The position numbers and the translations under genes are program-made. A model generated the notes under the pieces. That model searched no databases and was not told the origin of the DNA. It was given only the letters and a program-made list of their open reading frames with translations. A stretch of 64,000 nucleotides of DNA from Advenella kashmirensis W13003 (GTDB lineage: Bacteria > Pseudomonadota > Gammaproteobacteria > Burkholderiales > Burkholderiaceae_B): NCBI RefSeq assembly GCF_000506985.1, contig NZ_KI650979.1:1984710-2048709 (forward strand), given 5' to 3'. Each line of letters starts with the position of its first letter. Within the stretch, counting starts at the first letter, position 1. Positions 36,551 to 46,459 of the stretch are shown here, one piece after another.

Positions 36551-36665
36551 ACCGTCTGCTGCCTGTCAGCGAAATGGCAAAGGCAACAAGGCCTGTGCCA
36601 CCCCGCTATTGTCAAAAAATCCAGATAATGTGGGTGGTTGGTTGAGATGCTTCTATCCGCCCCGT

Positions 36666-36969
36666 CATCTACGCAAAACCAGCGCCGGCCCGATGCCGCT
36701 GTTCGCGGGCAAAGCGCATCAACAGGCTTTTATCTACCGCCATCAGGGTTTTTCAGGCTTAACCAATCAAATTGTCATAAAATGATTTCAGGTCGCTGAG
36801 TTAACCGACAACTTGCGGGGCGACGACCGGGAAAAAGCGGGCCAGCCATGGCAGGCCCTGTTTCCGGACCTATTCCGCTAAAGCGTCGCGCCAGTAAATA
36901 CCCTTTCCGGTGCTGCGCGTTCTTTTTGAGAATGTCGGTTTTGTTTTGACACTATTCATTGGACGCAAC
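36666..36969. other. metK upstream region
   Basis: 304 bp without a gene. It holds a TAAAAT (36778-36783) that could be a metK -10, though no good -35 is seen, and a hairpin GGGCC / GGCCC (36839-36858). I looked for SAM-I, SAM-II and SAM-IV-like cores and saw none. TTGACA at 36946 is too close to the start codon to serve metK. Confidence 0.4.
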
Positions 36970-38136
36970 ATGGCCCACAACGATTTTCTTTTTACTTCCG
37001 AATCTGTCTCCGAAGGTCATCCCGACAAAGTCGCCGACCAGATTTCCGACGCCATTCTCGATGCCCTGCTTGAGCAGGATCCCAATTCGCGCGTTGCCGC
37101 CGAAACGCTGTGCAACACAGGCCTGGTTGTTCTGGCCGGTGAAATCAGCACCAAGGCCAATATCGACTACATCCAGATTGCGCGCGACACCATCAAGCGT
37201 ATCGGCTACGACAACACCGATTACGGTATTGACTACAAGGGTTGCGCCGTCCTGGTGGCATACGACAAACAGTCTCCAGACATCGCCCAGGGCGTTGACC
37301 GCAGTGAAGACGAGATCCTCAACCAGGGTGCGGGCGACCAGGGACTGATGTTCGGTTTTGCCTGCGACGAAACCCCCGATCTCATGCCGGCGCCGATCTG
37401 GTATGCGCATCGCCTGGTGCAGCGTCAGAGCGAGCTGCGCAAGGATGGCCGCCTGCCATGGTTGCGTCCCGATGCCAAATCCCAGGTAACCTTCCGGTAC
37501 GTGGATGGCAAGCCGGCCGAAGTCAATACTGTGGTGCTGTCTACCCAGCACGCACCCGATATTTCCCAGGCCTCGATCCGCGAAGCAGTGATTGAAGACA
37601 TCATCAAGCCGACCTTTGCCGAAGGCCTGATCACACCCAAAACCAAGTTCCTGATCAACCCGACGGGCAAATTCATTATCGGCGGACCACAGGGCGATTG
37701 CGGCCTGACTGGTCGCAAGATCATTGTAGACACCTATGGTGGCGCATGCCCGCATGGTGGTGGCGCCTTCTCGGGCAAGGATCCGTCCAAGGTGGACCGG
37801 TCTGCAGCCTACGCTGCCCGCTATGTCGCCAAGAATATTGTGGCCGCCGGCCTGGCGCGCCAGTGCCAGATCCAGGTCAGCTACGCCATCGGTGTTGCCG
37901 AGCCGATCAATATCACCGTGTACACGGAAGGCACCGGCGTCATTTCCGATGACGAGATCGCCAAACTGGTTCGCGAGCATTTCGATCTGCGTCCGCGCGG
38001 GATTGTGCAAATGCTGGATCTGTTGCGCCCGATCTACGGCAAATCCGCTGCCTATGGTCACTTTGGCCGCTCCGAGCCCGAATTCAGCTGGGAAGCCGTT
38101 GACAAGGCGGCCGATCTGAAAAAGGCGATTGCTTAA
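36970..38136 (+). CDS. metK: S-adenosylmethionine synthetase
   Basis: Makes SAM from ATP and methionine in the cytosol. From ATG 36970 it has 388 residues, the normal length. Motifs: [32 protein letters not shown], and the glycine-rich P-loop-like [17 protein letters not shown] further in-frame start 60 bases upstream lacks family similarity. It begins the methyl-cycle cluster. Confidence 0.97.
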   Translation: MAHNDFLFTSESVSEGHPDKVADQISDAILDALLEQDPNSRVAAETLCNTGLVVLAGEISTKANIDYIQIARDTIKRIGYDNTDYGIDYKGCAVLVAYDKQSPDIAQGVDRSEDEILNQGAGDQGLMFGFACDETPDLMPAPIWYAHRLVQRQSELRKDGRLPWLRPDAKSQVTFRYVDGKPAEVNTVVLSTQHAPDISQASIREAVIEDIIKPTFAEGLITPKTKFLINPTGKFIIGGPQGDCGLTGRKIIVDTYGGACPHGGGAFSGKDPSKVDRSAAYAARYVAKNIVAAGLARQCQIQVSYAIGVAEPINITVYTEGTGVISDDEIAKLVREHFDLRPRGIVQMLDLLRPIYGKSAAYGHFGRSEPEFSWEAVDKAADLKKAIA

Positions 38137-38138
38137 GG

Positions 38139-38144
38139 TATAAT
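38139..38144 (+). promoter_or_regulatory. -10 box of the ahcY transcript
   Basis: TATAAT directly after the metK stop; a start near 38151 would place the riboswitch at the very 5' end of the RNA. The -35 is weak (TCTGAA at 38115). Confidence 0.5.
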
Positions 38145-38152
38145 CATCGTGT

Positions 38153-38225
38153 TCTGAGGGGCGTTGCGACATGACCGAAGTGTCATGCCAGGCTCAGGAT
38201 ACGATCAGGTAACAAACCGCGCTCA
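38153..38225 (+). promoter_or_regulatory. S-adenosylhomocysteine (SAH) riboswitch
   Basis: The conserved core is present in order: GAGGGGCGTTGCGAC (38156-38170), a variable P2 hairpin ATGAC/GTCAT, GCCAGGCTCAG (38187-38197), then AAC and GCGCTCA (38211-38225). P1 is CTGAG/CTCAG. GGGCGT (38159-38164) can pair with GCGCTC (38219-38224) as the pseudoknot. The known class activates ahcY when SAH accumulates. Downstream, ATACTGCG (38230-38237) and CGCAGTAT (38275-38282) form a large hairpin next to the ribosome site, a candidate expression platform. Confidence 0.88.
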
Positions 38226-38299
38226 TCATATACTGCGTTGCTGGTCTATGGTGAGGTGCACTCACAATCGGCATCGCAGTATGTTTCAGGATGAATACT

Positions 38300-39694
38300 A
38301 TGACTGCTGATTACAAAATTGCCGATATTGCACTGGCCGACTGGGGCCGGCGCGAACTGTCCATTGCCGAAACCGAAATGCCGGGCCTGATGGCCACGCG
38401 CGAAGAGTTCGCCAAATCCCAACCGCTTAAAGGCGCCCGCATTGCCGGCAGCCTGCACATGACCATTCAAACCGGTGTGCTGATCGAAACGCTCACGGCA
38501 CTGGGCGCAGAAGTGCGCTGGGCCTCATGCAATATTTTTTCCACCCAGGACCATGCTGCTGCGGCCATTGCGGCCAGCGGCGTACCCGTTTTCGCCATCA
38601 AGGGCGAAACGCTCACGGATTACTGGGAATACACACATCGCATTTTCGACTGGCCGGGTGAACAGGCCAATATGATTCTGGACGATGGCGGCGACGCTAC
38701 GACCCTGCTGCATCTGGGCGCCAAGGCAGAAAAAGATATCTCCGTGCTCGACAATCCGGGCAGCGAAGAGGAAACTGTATTGTTCGCCGCGATTCGCGAG
38801 CGTCTGGCCAAAGATGCGACTTGGTATTCCACCCGCCTGGCCAATATTATCGGCGTGACCGAAGAAACCACGACCGGCGTGCATCGCCTGTACCAAATGG
38901 CGCAGAAGGGCGAATTACAGGTTCCCGCCATCAACGTCAATGACTCCGTGACCAAATCCAAATTCGACAACCTGTACGGCTGCCGCGAATCGCTGGTCGA
39001 CGGTATCAAGCGGGCGACCGATGTGATGGTCGCCGGCAAGATCGCCGTGGTCGCCGGTTTCGGTGATGTCGGCAAGGGTTGCGCACAGGCGCTGGCGGCC
39101 CTGCGTGCGCAGGTCTGGGTGACCGAGATCGATCCGATTTGCGCCTTGCAGGCGTCCATGGAAGGCTTCAAAGTCGTCACAATGGAAGAGGCCGCAGACA
39201 AGGCTGATATTTTCGTCACCGCTACCGGCAACTACCACGTGATCACGCGCGAGCACATGGAGCGCATGAAGAACGAAGCCATCGTCTGCAATATCGGTCA
39301 CTTCGATAATGAGATCGATGTGGCGGCGGTTGAAGATTTGCAATGGGAAGAGATCAAGCCCCAGGTGGATCACATTATTTTCCCTGACGGCAAACGGATC
39401 ATTCTGCTGGCCAAGGGCCGTCTGGTGAATCTGGGATGCGCAACAGGCCATCCTTCATTCGTGATGTCTGCTTCATTTACCAACCAGACCATCGCCCAGA
39501 TCGAGCTGTTCACTCGCACAGCCGAGTACAAGAAAGGTCAGGTGTATGTTCTGCCCAAACATCTTGATGAAAAAGTGGCGCGGCTGCACCTGAAGAAGCT
39601 GGGTGTGAACCTGTCGGAATTGTCACAGAAGCAGGCTGACTACATCGGCGTGCCGGCGCAGGGACCCTTCAAGCCCGATCACTATCGTTATTGA
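38300..39694 (+). CDS. ahcY: Adenosylhomocysteinase
   Basis: NAD-dependent hydrolase of SAH to homocysteine and adenosine. It has 464 residues from ATG 38300, chosen because AGGA (38287-38290) is nine bases upstream; the ATG at 38291 abuts that site. Motifs: [14 protein letters not shown], the NAD fold [16 protein letters not shown] and the C-terminal KPDHYRY. It relieves SAH inhibition of methyltransferases and feeds homocysteine onward, with MetF supplying methyl-THF. Confidence 0.97.
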   Translation: MTADYKIADIALADWGRRELSIAETEMPGLMATREEFAKSQPLKGARIAGSLHMTIQTGVLIETLTALGAEVRWASCNIFSTQDHAAAAIAASGVPVFAIKGETLTDYWEYTHRIFDWPGEQANMILDDGGDATTLLHLGAKAEKDISVLDNPGSEEETVLFAAIRERLAKDATWYSTRLANIIGVTEETTTGVHRLYQMAQKGELQVPAINVNDSVTKSKFDNLYGCRESLVDGIKRATDVMVAGKIAVVAGFGDVGKGCAQALAALRAQVWVTEIDPICALQASMEGFKVVTMEEAADKADIFVTATGNYHVITREHMERMKNEAIVCNIGHFDNEIDVAAVEDLQWEEIKPQVDHIIFPDGKRIILLAKGRLVNLGCATGHPSFVMSASFTNQTIAQIELFTRTAEYKKGQVYVLPKHLDEKVARLHLKKLGVNLSELSQKQADYIGVPAQGPFKPDHYRY

Positions 39695-39701
39695 TGGAAG
39701 A

Positions 39702-39776
39702 CGTGTGCGTTGCAACGTGACGCACACGCCGTGTCCGGCAAAAGTGTGAATGGGGAGCACCGTAAGGCGCCTCCCC
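39702..39776 (+). repeat. Hairpins after ahcY
   Basis: CGTGTGCGT (39702-39710) pairs with ACGCACACG (39720-39728). A second strong hairpin, GGGGAGCACC against GGCGCCTCCCC, lies at about 39752-39776 and is followed by TAAAAATT rather than a T-run. They may give partial termination between ahcY and the next gene. Confidence 0.5.
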
Positions 39777-39910
39777 CTAAAAATTGGGCCACTCTTTTTG
39801 ACTGTCATGTGAAGCAGGATATGCAAAGAGGGAGGCGCAAGCGGCGTGAAGGCAAGTTGCACGCTGTCTCGTGTTAGTGTTCTTATCAGGAAATTTAAAG
39901 GAGAAGAGAT

Positions 39911-40246
39911 ATGACGTTGCTATTAACCTGGGTCCTGCAGGCGCTGGCCCTTATGATTGTTGCCTATATTTTGCCGGGCATTACCGTAACCAGTTTCGTC
40001 TCTGCACTGATCGCAGCGGTGATACTGGGTCTGGTCAACGCGGTGGTTTATCCCATTCTGGCGATCCTGACCTTGCCGATTACTATTGTGACGTTAGGAC
40101 TTTTCCTGCTGGTGCTCAACGTACTGATGTTCTGGCTGGCCGGATCGGTGTTCAACGGTTTCAAAGTTGACGGATTCTGGTGGGCCGTGATTGGCGCGGT
40201 ACTGTATTCCATCATTTCCGCCATTTTGCTGAGTATTCTGAATTAA
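39911..40246 (+). CDS. Phage-holin-family-4-like membrane protein
   Basis: 111 residues with four hydrophobic segments (about 3-21, 27-50, 53-80, 88-110) and the family pattern GLVNAVVYPILAILTLPITIVTLG. A strong AAAGGAGAAGAG ribosome site precedes it. Despite the name the family is chromosomal and widespread, and no lysis role is implied. It sits four bases before metF in the methyl-cycle cluster, so it is probably co-transcribed. Confidence 0.85.
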   Translation: MTLLLTWVLQALALMIVAYILPGITVTSFVSALIAAVILGLVNAVVYPILAILTLPITIVTLGLFLLVLNVLMFWLAGSVFNGFKVDGFWWAVIGAVLYSIISAILLSILN

Positions 40247-40250
40247 CAAT

Positions 40251-41093
40251 ATGAGTTCTTTTTCTGACGAGGCGTTCAGCCTGGAGTTTTTCCCGCCGCG
40301 CGATCAGGTATCGCGCGAGCGGCTGGTCGGCACTGCCAAGCAGTTGCTGGCAATGCACCCTCGTTATGTCAGCGTGACGTTCGGGGCCGGTGGCTCAACG
40401 CGCGATGGCACGGCCGAGACCGTGTCCATGTTCTCGCAACTGGGATGCGAAGCCGCTCCGCACCTGTCCTGCATCGGCGCCAGCCGTGAAAGTCTGGTGC
40501 AGCTGCTGGACCAATATAAGGCGCGAGGCATTCGCCGGATCGTTGCCTTGCGCGGCGATTTGCCATCAGGCATGGGCAACAACGATTCTGATTACCGGTA
40601 TGCGTCTGATCTGGTCCGCCTGATTCGGGAGCATGCCGGAGACTGGTTCCATATCGAAGTGGGCGCTTATCCCGAAATGCATCCGCAGGCCGACAGTCCC
40701 GAACAGGATCTGGATCACTTTGTGACTAAGGTCAGCGCCGGTGCAAACAGCGCGATTACGCAGTATTTTTTCAATGCAGATGCGTATTTTGACTTTGTCG
40801 ATCGCGCCGTTCAGCGCGGCGTGACGATTCCGATTGTGCCGGGTATCATGCCTATTACCAACAGCACGCAGTTGCTTCGGTTTTCCCAAATGTGCGGCGC
40901 CGAAGTGCCGCGCTGGATCCGGCTGCGTCTGGCGCAGTTCGGGGATGACAAGGCCTCTATCCGCGCGTTTGGCGCCGAGGTTGTGACGCAATTGTGTCAG
41001 AAGCTTATTGACGGCGGTGTGCCGGGAATTCACTTCTATACATTGAATAACGCCGAAGCCACGCTGTCGGTCTGGAAAAATCTGCGTTATTGA
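40251..41093 (+). CDS. metF: Methylenetetrahydrofolate reductase
   Basis: FAD enzyme that makes 5-methyl-THF for methionine synthesis. It has 280 residues. SLEFFPPRD, VTFGAGGSTRDGT, CIGASRESL and SAGANSAITQYFFNADAYFDFV are family motifs. It closes the metK-ahcY-metF cluster. Confidence 0.96.
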   Translation: MSSFSDEAFSLEFFPPRDQVSRERLVGTAKQLLAMHPRYVSVTFGAGGSTRDGTAETVSMFSQLGCEAAPHLSCIGASRESLVQLLDQYKARGIRRIVALRGDLPSGMGNNDSDYRYASDLVRLIREHAGDWFHIEVGAYPEMHPQADSPEQDLDHFVTKVSAGANSAITQYFFNADAYFDFVDRAVQRGVTIPIVPGIMPITNSTQLLRFSQMCGAEVPRWIRLRLAQFGDDKASIRAFGAEVVTQLCQKLIDGGVPGIHFYTLNNAEATLSVWKNLRY

Positions 41094-41113
41094 CCACAGG
41101 AAAAACAGCGCTG

Positions 41114-41142
41114 CAATGCGTCATGCAACTGCGATGATGCAT
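41114..41142. terminator. Hairpin between convergent metF and cyclo-ligase gene
   Basis: AATGCGTCAT pairs with ATGATGCATT through one G-T wobble. No T-run is present on either side, so termination is uncertain. Confidence 0.4.
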
Positions 41143-41148
41143 TGACGT

Positions 41149-41772
41149 CTACTGACCCGTTGTCGCGGCGGGGATAACCCATCCGCGTGGGGTGACCACG
41201 GCATCCAGTGCGATGTCGTGGGCCGCTGCTTGGTAAGGTCCGTCAATCAATCCCTCATCCCAGCCAATGCCGACCTTCAGGGCGTGATGTCCCTGCTGGT
41301 TCAGCGCGTGCAGGGTGCGATCATAATATCCTTTTCCATATCCCAGGCGGTGTCCATCCGGCGTATAACCCAGGGTCGGCACAAGAATCAGCGTCGGTAG
41401 CGTGGCGGCCGTGTCGACATCCGGTTCAGGGATATTGAAGGCGCCGCGTCGCAAGGGTGTTTCAGGCGACCAGGCATAAAAATGCAGAGGCGCATCCCGC
41501 TGCTCAATGACCGGCAGACTGATCGGGTGTCCCATTGTGTGCAAATCATGCAGCAGCGAAATCAGATCCGGTTCGCCCCGAATGGGCCAGAAACCGGCAA
41601 TTGCGCTGCCAGGCGGCGGGCATGACAGCAGATGATCTTGACGCGGACTTCCCAGCCAGTCCAAAATGTGCTGTTTTATTTGTACACTAAGCATCTGACG
41701 ACGCGAGTCGGACATGGCCAGACGGGCGGCCAGCAGAGAGTGACGCAACGTAGGAATATCGGCGGATGTCAT
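41149..41772 (-). CDS. 5-formyltetrahydrofolate cyclo-ligase
   Basis: Returns 5-formyl-THF to the folate pool with ATP. From ATG 41772 it has 207 residues. The family signature LVPTLGYTPDGHRLGYGKGYYDR is complete. It is divergent from slt and convergent with metF. In many genomes it is called fau or ygfA. An upstream 6S RNA, frequent near this gene in gammaproteobacteria, is not seen. Confidence 0.93.
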   Translation of the reverse strand: MTSADIPTLRHSLLAARLAMSDSRRQMLSVQIKQHILDWLGSPRQDHLLSCPPPGSAIAGFWPIRGEPDLISLLHDLHTMGHPISLPVIEQRDAPLHFYAWSPETPLRRGAFNIPEPDVDTAATLPTLILVPTLGYTPDGHRLGYGKGYYDRTLHALNQQGHHALKVGIGWDEGLIDGPYQAAAHDIALDAVVTPRGWVIPAATTGQ

Positions 41773-41823
41773 AACCTGTGCAAACTGAATGTGGTACAAA
41801 ACACGACTATAACAGGACAGCAT

Positions 41824-43893
41824 ATGCAACAGCACTCACAAGCAACCGGCGCAGTCAAACGGGGGATACCAGGTCAATTGCGCCGACGGTCAGCGCAGGC
41901 CTTGTGGGGCATGCTGGGATCGGGTGTGCTGTTGGCCGGATGTGCTGAATCGGTGCAGAACGCGCCGGCCAGCCGTCCCATGTCGATGCCGCAGGGCGTG
42001 GCGATGGCCAGTTCCGCCGTGGTGTACGGTCAGGCTCCCCGTCCTGTGCCACAAGAAGCACGTGCAGCGGTGGTGGCGGCCAGAAGCGCCATGCAGAGCC
42101 GGCAATGGGATGCGTTACCCGGTTATGCGGCGCAGGCTCAGGGCGATCACGAACTGGGCAGCTACCCCATGTACTGGTACCTGCGACAAATGTTGAATGA
42201 CCCCGCCCAGCCCGTGCCTACCCAGCAGATTTACACCTTTCTGCAGCAGAACAAAAATCCCTACCTTGAAAACCGCCTCAAATCGGACTGGATCCTGGCA
42301 TCGGCCAAACAAGGTGATTTTGATACCATCAGGCGTATCGGCAGCGTTGCCAGCCGGACCTCGGAAGTCGATTGCGCGATTTTGCAGGCGCGCTTCCTGG
42401 GTAACGGGCAGGTCAGCGCTGCACAGGCGCTGGCCGTCTTCAAACCGGGCGATGCCTGCTGGAGCATGTTGCAGCAGTTGACGGCCGCGAAAGTTGTGAC
42501 TTATGAACATCTGGAACCTTTGCTGCGGGATGCCGTTGAGTATGACAGCAAGGCGAGCGCCCGACGCTACGCAGCACTGGCGTTTTCGCCGGCCGGATTG
42601 TCTTCCTACGACGCCATCATGGCCAATCCGATGGGCTGGCTGGCCGGGCAAAGCGGTTCGGCCGATGGCGAGCTGCAGGAGTTGCGTGCGCTGGCTTTCA
42701 GCCGATTGGCGCGGCAGGATCGGGATGGGGGCTCGGTCTATCTGGAACAACAGGGGGGGGCGCTGCTGAGCGAGCGCAACCGCCAATGGGCATGGACGCA
42801 GTTCGGCCTGATTGCGGCGCTTAATCTGGAGGCGCGGGCCGACGGCTGGTATCGCAAGGCCGGTCAGGGCTTTCGTCTGAGTGATTACAATCATGCCTGG
42901 CGAACCCGCATGGCGTTGCGCCAACCTACGATCGACTGGAAGTGGGTTGAACAGACGATCCGCATGATGGGTGCCGAACAGCAGAAAGAGCCGGTGTGGG
43001 TTTACTGGTACGCACGTGCGCGTGCGGCACAGGGTGATATGGGCGGTGCGACCAGCGCCTGGCAGTCTATTTTGTACGACCATGGATTCTACGGTCAACT
43101 GGCGACCGAGGCATTGGGCCGGAAAATTTCTGTGCCGCCCCAGCCTGCCGAACCGACTGCCGCTGAAATCAATAAAGCCATGACACATGAAGGCCTGCAG
43201 CGCGCGATTGCGCTCTTTCGCCTGGGCTGGCGTCCGGAAGCCGTGGGTGAATGGGGCTTTGCCATCAGGGGCATGAATGACCGCGAGCTCATGGCGGCCG
43301 CTGAATGGGCCTTGCGCGAGCAGGTGTACGATCGCACCATTAATACGTCCATGCTGACCAAAAATGACTTCAATTTCCGTCAGCGCTATCTTGCGCCATT
43401 CGAAGGGCGCGTCAGTCAGCAGGCGCGCGCGGTTGGCGTGGATCCGGCATGGGTATACGGCCTGATCCGCCAGGAGTCGCGATTTGTGACCGTCGCTCGC
43501 TCGTCGGTCGGTGCGGCCGGCCTGATGCAGGTGATGCCGGGCACGGCGCAACTGGTCGCCCGCAAGCTGGGACTGAGCTATTCGGCCGCCAGTGCGCATG
43601 ATTTCGATACCAATACATTGCTGGGAACGTCTTATTTGAAAATGACGCTGGATGATCTGGATGGCTCGCAGGTGCTGGCGACCGCCGGCTATAACGCGGG
43701 ACCCAACCGGGCCCGGCGCTGGCGTGATTCGCTCACCCAGCCGCTGGAGGGTGCCATTTTTGCAGAAACCATTCCGTTTACGGAAACCCGACTGTATGTG
43801 AAACATGTCATATCCAATGCCACCTGGTATGCGGCTTCGTTTACCGGGCAATCGCAGTCGATTGTGGACCGGCTGGGCAAGGTGATGCCCTGA
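41824..43893 (+). CDS. slt: Soluble-type lytic transglycosylase (Slt70-like), putative lipoprotein
   Basis: Cleaves peptidoglycan glycan strands to anhydromuropeptides in the periplasm. It has 689 residues: a lipobox LLAG-Cys40 after a long basic N-terminus, an alpha-superhelical region (about 70-520), and a C-terminal SLT domain with catalytic Glu551 (GLIRQESRF) and motifs [13 protein letters not shown] and [12 protein letters not shown] run of eight G at 42753-42760 lies mid-gene. Its stop overlaps the cca ATG. Confidence 0.93.
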   Translation: MQQHSQATGAVKRGIPGQLRRRSAQALWGMLGSGVLLAGCAESVQNAPASRPMSMPQGVAMASSAVVYGQAPRPVPQEARAAVVAARSAMQSRQWDALPGYAAQAQGDHELGSYPMYWYLRQMLNDPAQPVPTQQIYTFLQQNKNPYLENRLKSDWILASAKQGDFDTIRRIGSVASRTSEVDCAILQARFLGNGQVSAAQALAVFKPGDACWSMLQQLTAAKVVTYEHLEPLLRDAVEYDSKASARRYAALAFSPAGLSSYDAIMANPMGWLAGQSGSADGELQELRALAFSRLARQDRDGGSVYLEQQGGALLSERNRQWAWTQFGLIAALNLEARADGWYRKAGQGFRLSDYNHAWRTRMALRQPTIDWKWVEQTIRMMGAEQQKEPVWVYWYARARAAQGDMGGATSAWQSILYDHGFYGQLATEALGRKISVPPQPAEPTAAEINKAMTHEGLQRAIALFRLGWRPEAVGEWGFAIRGMNDRELMAAAEWALREQVYDRTINTSMLTKNDFNFRQRYLAPFEGRVSQQARAVGVDPAWVYGLIRQESRFVTVARSSVGAAGLMQVMPGTAQLVARKLGLSYSAASAHDFDTNTLLGTSYLKMTLDDLDGSQVLATAGYNAGPNRARRWRDSLTQPLEGAIFAETIPFTETRLYVKHVISNATWYAASFTGQSQSIVDRLGKVMP

Positions 43894-45062
43894 TGGCAGC
43901 GACGGATGGCCTTGACGTATATGTGGTCGGCGGCGCGGTGCGCGACGAGTTGCTGGGTCTGCCGCAAGGCGATCGGGACTGGGTCGTTGTAGGCGCCAGC
44001 CCGCAAGAGATGATTCGGCGCGGTTTTGTGCCGGTAGGAGGCGATTTCCCGGTTTTTCTGCACCCGCAGACCAAAGAGGAATATGCGCTGGCGCGTACCG
44101 AGAGAAAAGCGGGGCGCGGTTATAAAGGCTTTACTTTTCATACGGGTACCGATGTCACGCTTGAAGAAGACCTGAAGCGACGCGACTTGACTATCAATGC
44201 GATGGCACGCCGGCCCGATGGCACGCTGGTGGATCCGTTGCGTGGGCGGGACGATCTGGAACGTCGTGTTTTCAGGCACGCCAGCGACGCGTTTGTCGAA
44301 GATCCGGTGCGCATTCTGCGCCTGGCACGGTTTGCGGCGCGCTTTACCGACTTCACCCTGGCGGGCGATACGCTTGCCTTGTGTCGCGATATGGTACGCA
44401 ATGGCGAGGTCGATGCCCTGGTGCCCGAGCGTGTCTGGAAGGAAGTGTCGCGTGGACTCATGAGCGAGAAGCCCTCGCGTATGTTTTCCATCCTGCATGA
44501 AACAACGGCGTTGCCGGTAATTCTGCCGCAATTGCAATGGAATAATGAAGTGGCACAGGCGACTGATCTGTCTGCAGCAAGAATTCTGCCCCTGGCTGCC
44601 CGCTATGCGGCGCTGCTCTCGCAAACCCCCGGGCATGCGGCGCTGAGCAGGCATTTGAAAGTGCCCGCCGATTGTGCCGACTATGCGCGGCTGACACAGG
44701 TATTATCCGACAGGTTCGATATGCTGCCGCTGCCGCCCAGTGCGAGCGCACAGGCGCATTTGCTGCGCCGGGCAGCGTATGTGCAGGAAACCCTCGAGGC
44801 CACTGACAGCCTGCGCAAGCCGGCGAGATTTCGCGGTCTGCTGGAAGTCGTGCTGTGCACGCGGCACTCCGTGGCAGAAAACCTGGATGCAGAAATTTCA
44901 CGGATCGAGGCCTGGACGCAAATTCTGGATTGCTATTTGCAGGTCGATGCCGCAGCGGTGGCCCGGCAGGCAGGCACGGCGGCCCAGGATATCAAGACGG
45001 CGGTGCGAAAGGCGCGACTGGATGCGATTGTTGCCTGCCTGGAGCAGATGCCTGAGCGGTGA
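43893..45062 (+). CDS. cca: CCA-adding tRNA nucleotidyltransferase
   Basis: Adds or repairs the tRNA 3' CCA. It has 389 residues. Class II motifs: [13 protein letters not shown], catalytic [19 protein letters not shown] and [13 protein letters not shown]. The C-terminal third does not show the HD phosphohydrolase motif found in the 412-residue E. coli enzyme. The start at 43893 (TGATG overlap with slt) agrees with the family N-terminus. Confidence 0.95.
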   Translation: MAATDGLDVYVVGGAVRDELLGLPQGDRDWVVVGASPQEMIRRGFVPVGGDFPVFLHPQTKEEYALARTERKAGRGYKGFTFHTGTDVTLEEDLKRRDLTINAMARRPDGTLVDPLRGRDDLERRVFRHASDAFVEDPVRILRLARFAARFTDFTLAGDTLALCRDMVRNGEVDALVPERVWKEVSRGLMSEKPSRMFSILHETTALPVILPQLQWNNEVAQATDLSAARILPLAARYAALLSQTPGHAALSRHLKVPADCADYARLTQVLSDRFDMLPLPPSASAQAHLLRRAAYVQETLEATDSLRKPARFRGLLEVVLCTRHSVAENLDAEISRIEAWTQILDCYLQVDAAAVARQAGTAAQDIKTAVRKARLDAIVACLEQMPER

Positions 45063-45070
45063 TCGCCGGG

Positions 45071-45661
45071 TTACGAAGCGCCCATCCCTTCCCAGCGAGC
45101 CACGGCGCCGGTTTCAATGTCGAAAAGATCAAGCGCGCGCCCCACACTATGATCGACCATGGCCTGGATGCTGTCCGGGCGGGCATAAAATGCCGGAACC
45201 GGCGGCATGACAATGGCCCCCATTTCCGTGACGGACACCATGCTGCGTAAATGTCCCAGATGCAGCGGTGTCTCGCGTACCATGAGGACAAGTTTGCGTC
45301 GCTCTTTCAGAACCACATCGGCAGCGCGGGTAAGCAGGGATGAGGTCACGCCGCTGGCAATTTCCGATAGCGTGCGGATGGAGCAGGGCGCGATCAGCAT
45401 ACCGCAGGTTTTAAAGGACCCGCTGGAGATGACTGCGCCCACGTCCTGAATGCCATGCACGACAGTGGCGCGGCTGGCCAGATCGGCCGGTTGCAATTGC
45501 AATTCCTGGGACAGCGTGAGACTGGCCGAGCGGCTCATGACCAGATGCGTTTGTACGCCGGCCTGCTTGAGCAGTTCCAGTGCGCGCATACCATAAATGG
45601 CACCCGAGGCGCCGGTAATGCCGACGACGATGCGTGTAGGGGTCGAAGCTGAAATGGGCAT
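45071..45661 (-). CDS. ubiX: Flavin prenyltransferase UbiX
   Basis: Makes prenylated FMN, cofactor of UbiD decarboxylase in ubiquinone synthesis. It has 196 residues. The FMN-binding GITGASGAIYGMRALELL and the C-terminal RETPLHLGHLRSMVSVTEMG-type motif are visible. It is convergent with cca, eight bases away. ubiD is not in the window. Confidence 0.95.
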   Translation of the reverse strand: MPISASTPTRIVVGITGASGAIYGMRALELLKQAGVQTHLVMSRSASLTLSQELQLQPADLASRATVVHGIQDVGAVISSGSFKTCGMLIAPCSIRTLSEIASGVTSSLLTRAADVVLKERRKLVLMVRETPLHLGHLRSMVSVTEMGAIVMPPVPAFYARPDSIQAMVDHSVGRALDLFDIETGAVARWEGMGAS

Positions 45662-45844
45662 GGACAGGGTGCGGTTCCAGTAAGCATGATTGGCAAACGG
45701 CGGACAGTACGGGTGCGCCTCGCAGGATCAGGTCAGCGACGCCGACCCTGGGCTATTATACCGCGCTCGCAGGACAGGCTCGTGGCGCGATTTCAACCGT
45801 GATTGGAGATTTTTAACAAATGAAAGTTGGGATGGAGAGCAGGG

Positions 45845-46459
45845 ATGTGTGACGAACATGCAAATGCCGATCACTGGCGCTTTTCGCTGGCAGTTTATCG
45901 CCAGGAAGGGGTGCCTGCGCATTGCCTGCAATTGCAGCACCGGCTGGGGCTGGATGTCAATGTCCTGTTGCTGATGTTTTGGGCTGCCCGCTTGTGGGGT
46001 GTCGCCCCCGATGCGGCACAGATCGCGCAGGCCGATGAGACGATACGCGCGTGGCGCGACGAGGTCGTGCAGCCCTTGCGTCAATTGCGCACCCGGCTCA
46101 AAAGCGGGCCGCCACCGGCCCCTGACCCGCAGACAGATGCGCTCAGGGATAGTGTAAAGCGGCTGGAGCTCGATGCTGAGCGCGTAGAGCAGGACAGGCT
46201 TGCGCAATGGGTGGCTGCCCGGACTGCAGTGCAGGCCGCCCAACGGGCCTCCGAGATAGAAGAGACGCGTGCGCTACAGAGCGACGCCAGTGTGGCGCTG
46301 CTGGAGCAGACCGCAGTGCGCGTGGTGGCGTTCTATGAGGCGCAGGCTACGACGGCTTTACTGCAGGGCGATGCACTGCCGGATGACCCGTGGCTGCCGC
46401 TGCAGCATGCGCATGCCATCGTAATGGCTGCCGCCCGCGTCAGAACCAGGAGGTTGTAG
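45845..46459 (+). CDS. TIGR02444 family protein (DUF2390)
   Basis: 204 residues from ATG 45845 with GGAGAG upstream. The family N-terminus is recognisable (HWRFSLAVYRQEGVPAHCLQLQHRLGLDVNVLLLMFWAA). It is helical, rich in Ala, Arg and Glu, and cytosolic by composition. No function is known. Its 3' end overlaps the convergent membrane gene by 20 bases. Confidence 0.82.
   Translation: MCDEHANADHWRFSLAVYRQEGVPAHCLQLQHRLGLDVNVLLLMFWAARLWGVAPDAAQIAQADETIRAWRDEVVQPLRQLRTRLKSGPPPAPDPQTDALRDSVKRLELDAERVEQDRLAQWVAARTAVQAAQRASEIEETRALQSDASVALLEQTAVRVVAFYEAQATTALLQGDALPDDPWLPLQHAHAIVMAAARVRTRRL

Larger units (their letters stand above)
36348..36665. repeat. Direct repeat unit, copy 2
   Basis: Second copy of the unit at 35113-35427, 1235 bp downstream. 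It carries the same three elements: TTGACA-N18-TAAATT (36367-36396), a 22-codon minus-strand ORF (36436-36504), and a terminator (36526-36550) whose stem change makes a G-U pair and so preserves folding. Its left end supplies the stop of the PhzF-type gene. Confidence 0.93.

Noticed and set aside
36666-36969. SAM riboswitch upstream of metK
   Set aside because: The conserved cores of the common SAM classes are not visible; a single hairpin is not enough.
36952-38172. Long open frame opposite metK
   Set aside because: Over 400 codons are open on the minus strand, but metK is a certain gene with normal length and the opposite frame shows no family pattern; it follows from codon bias.
39911-40246. 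Prophage remnant because of a holin-like gene
   Set aside because: No other phage gene is near, and this holin-4-like family is common on bacterial chromosomes.
42115-43851. 578-codon open frame opposite slt
   Set aside because: Arg/His/Gln-rich composition without motifs or ribosome site; a shadow of a GC-rich coding strand.
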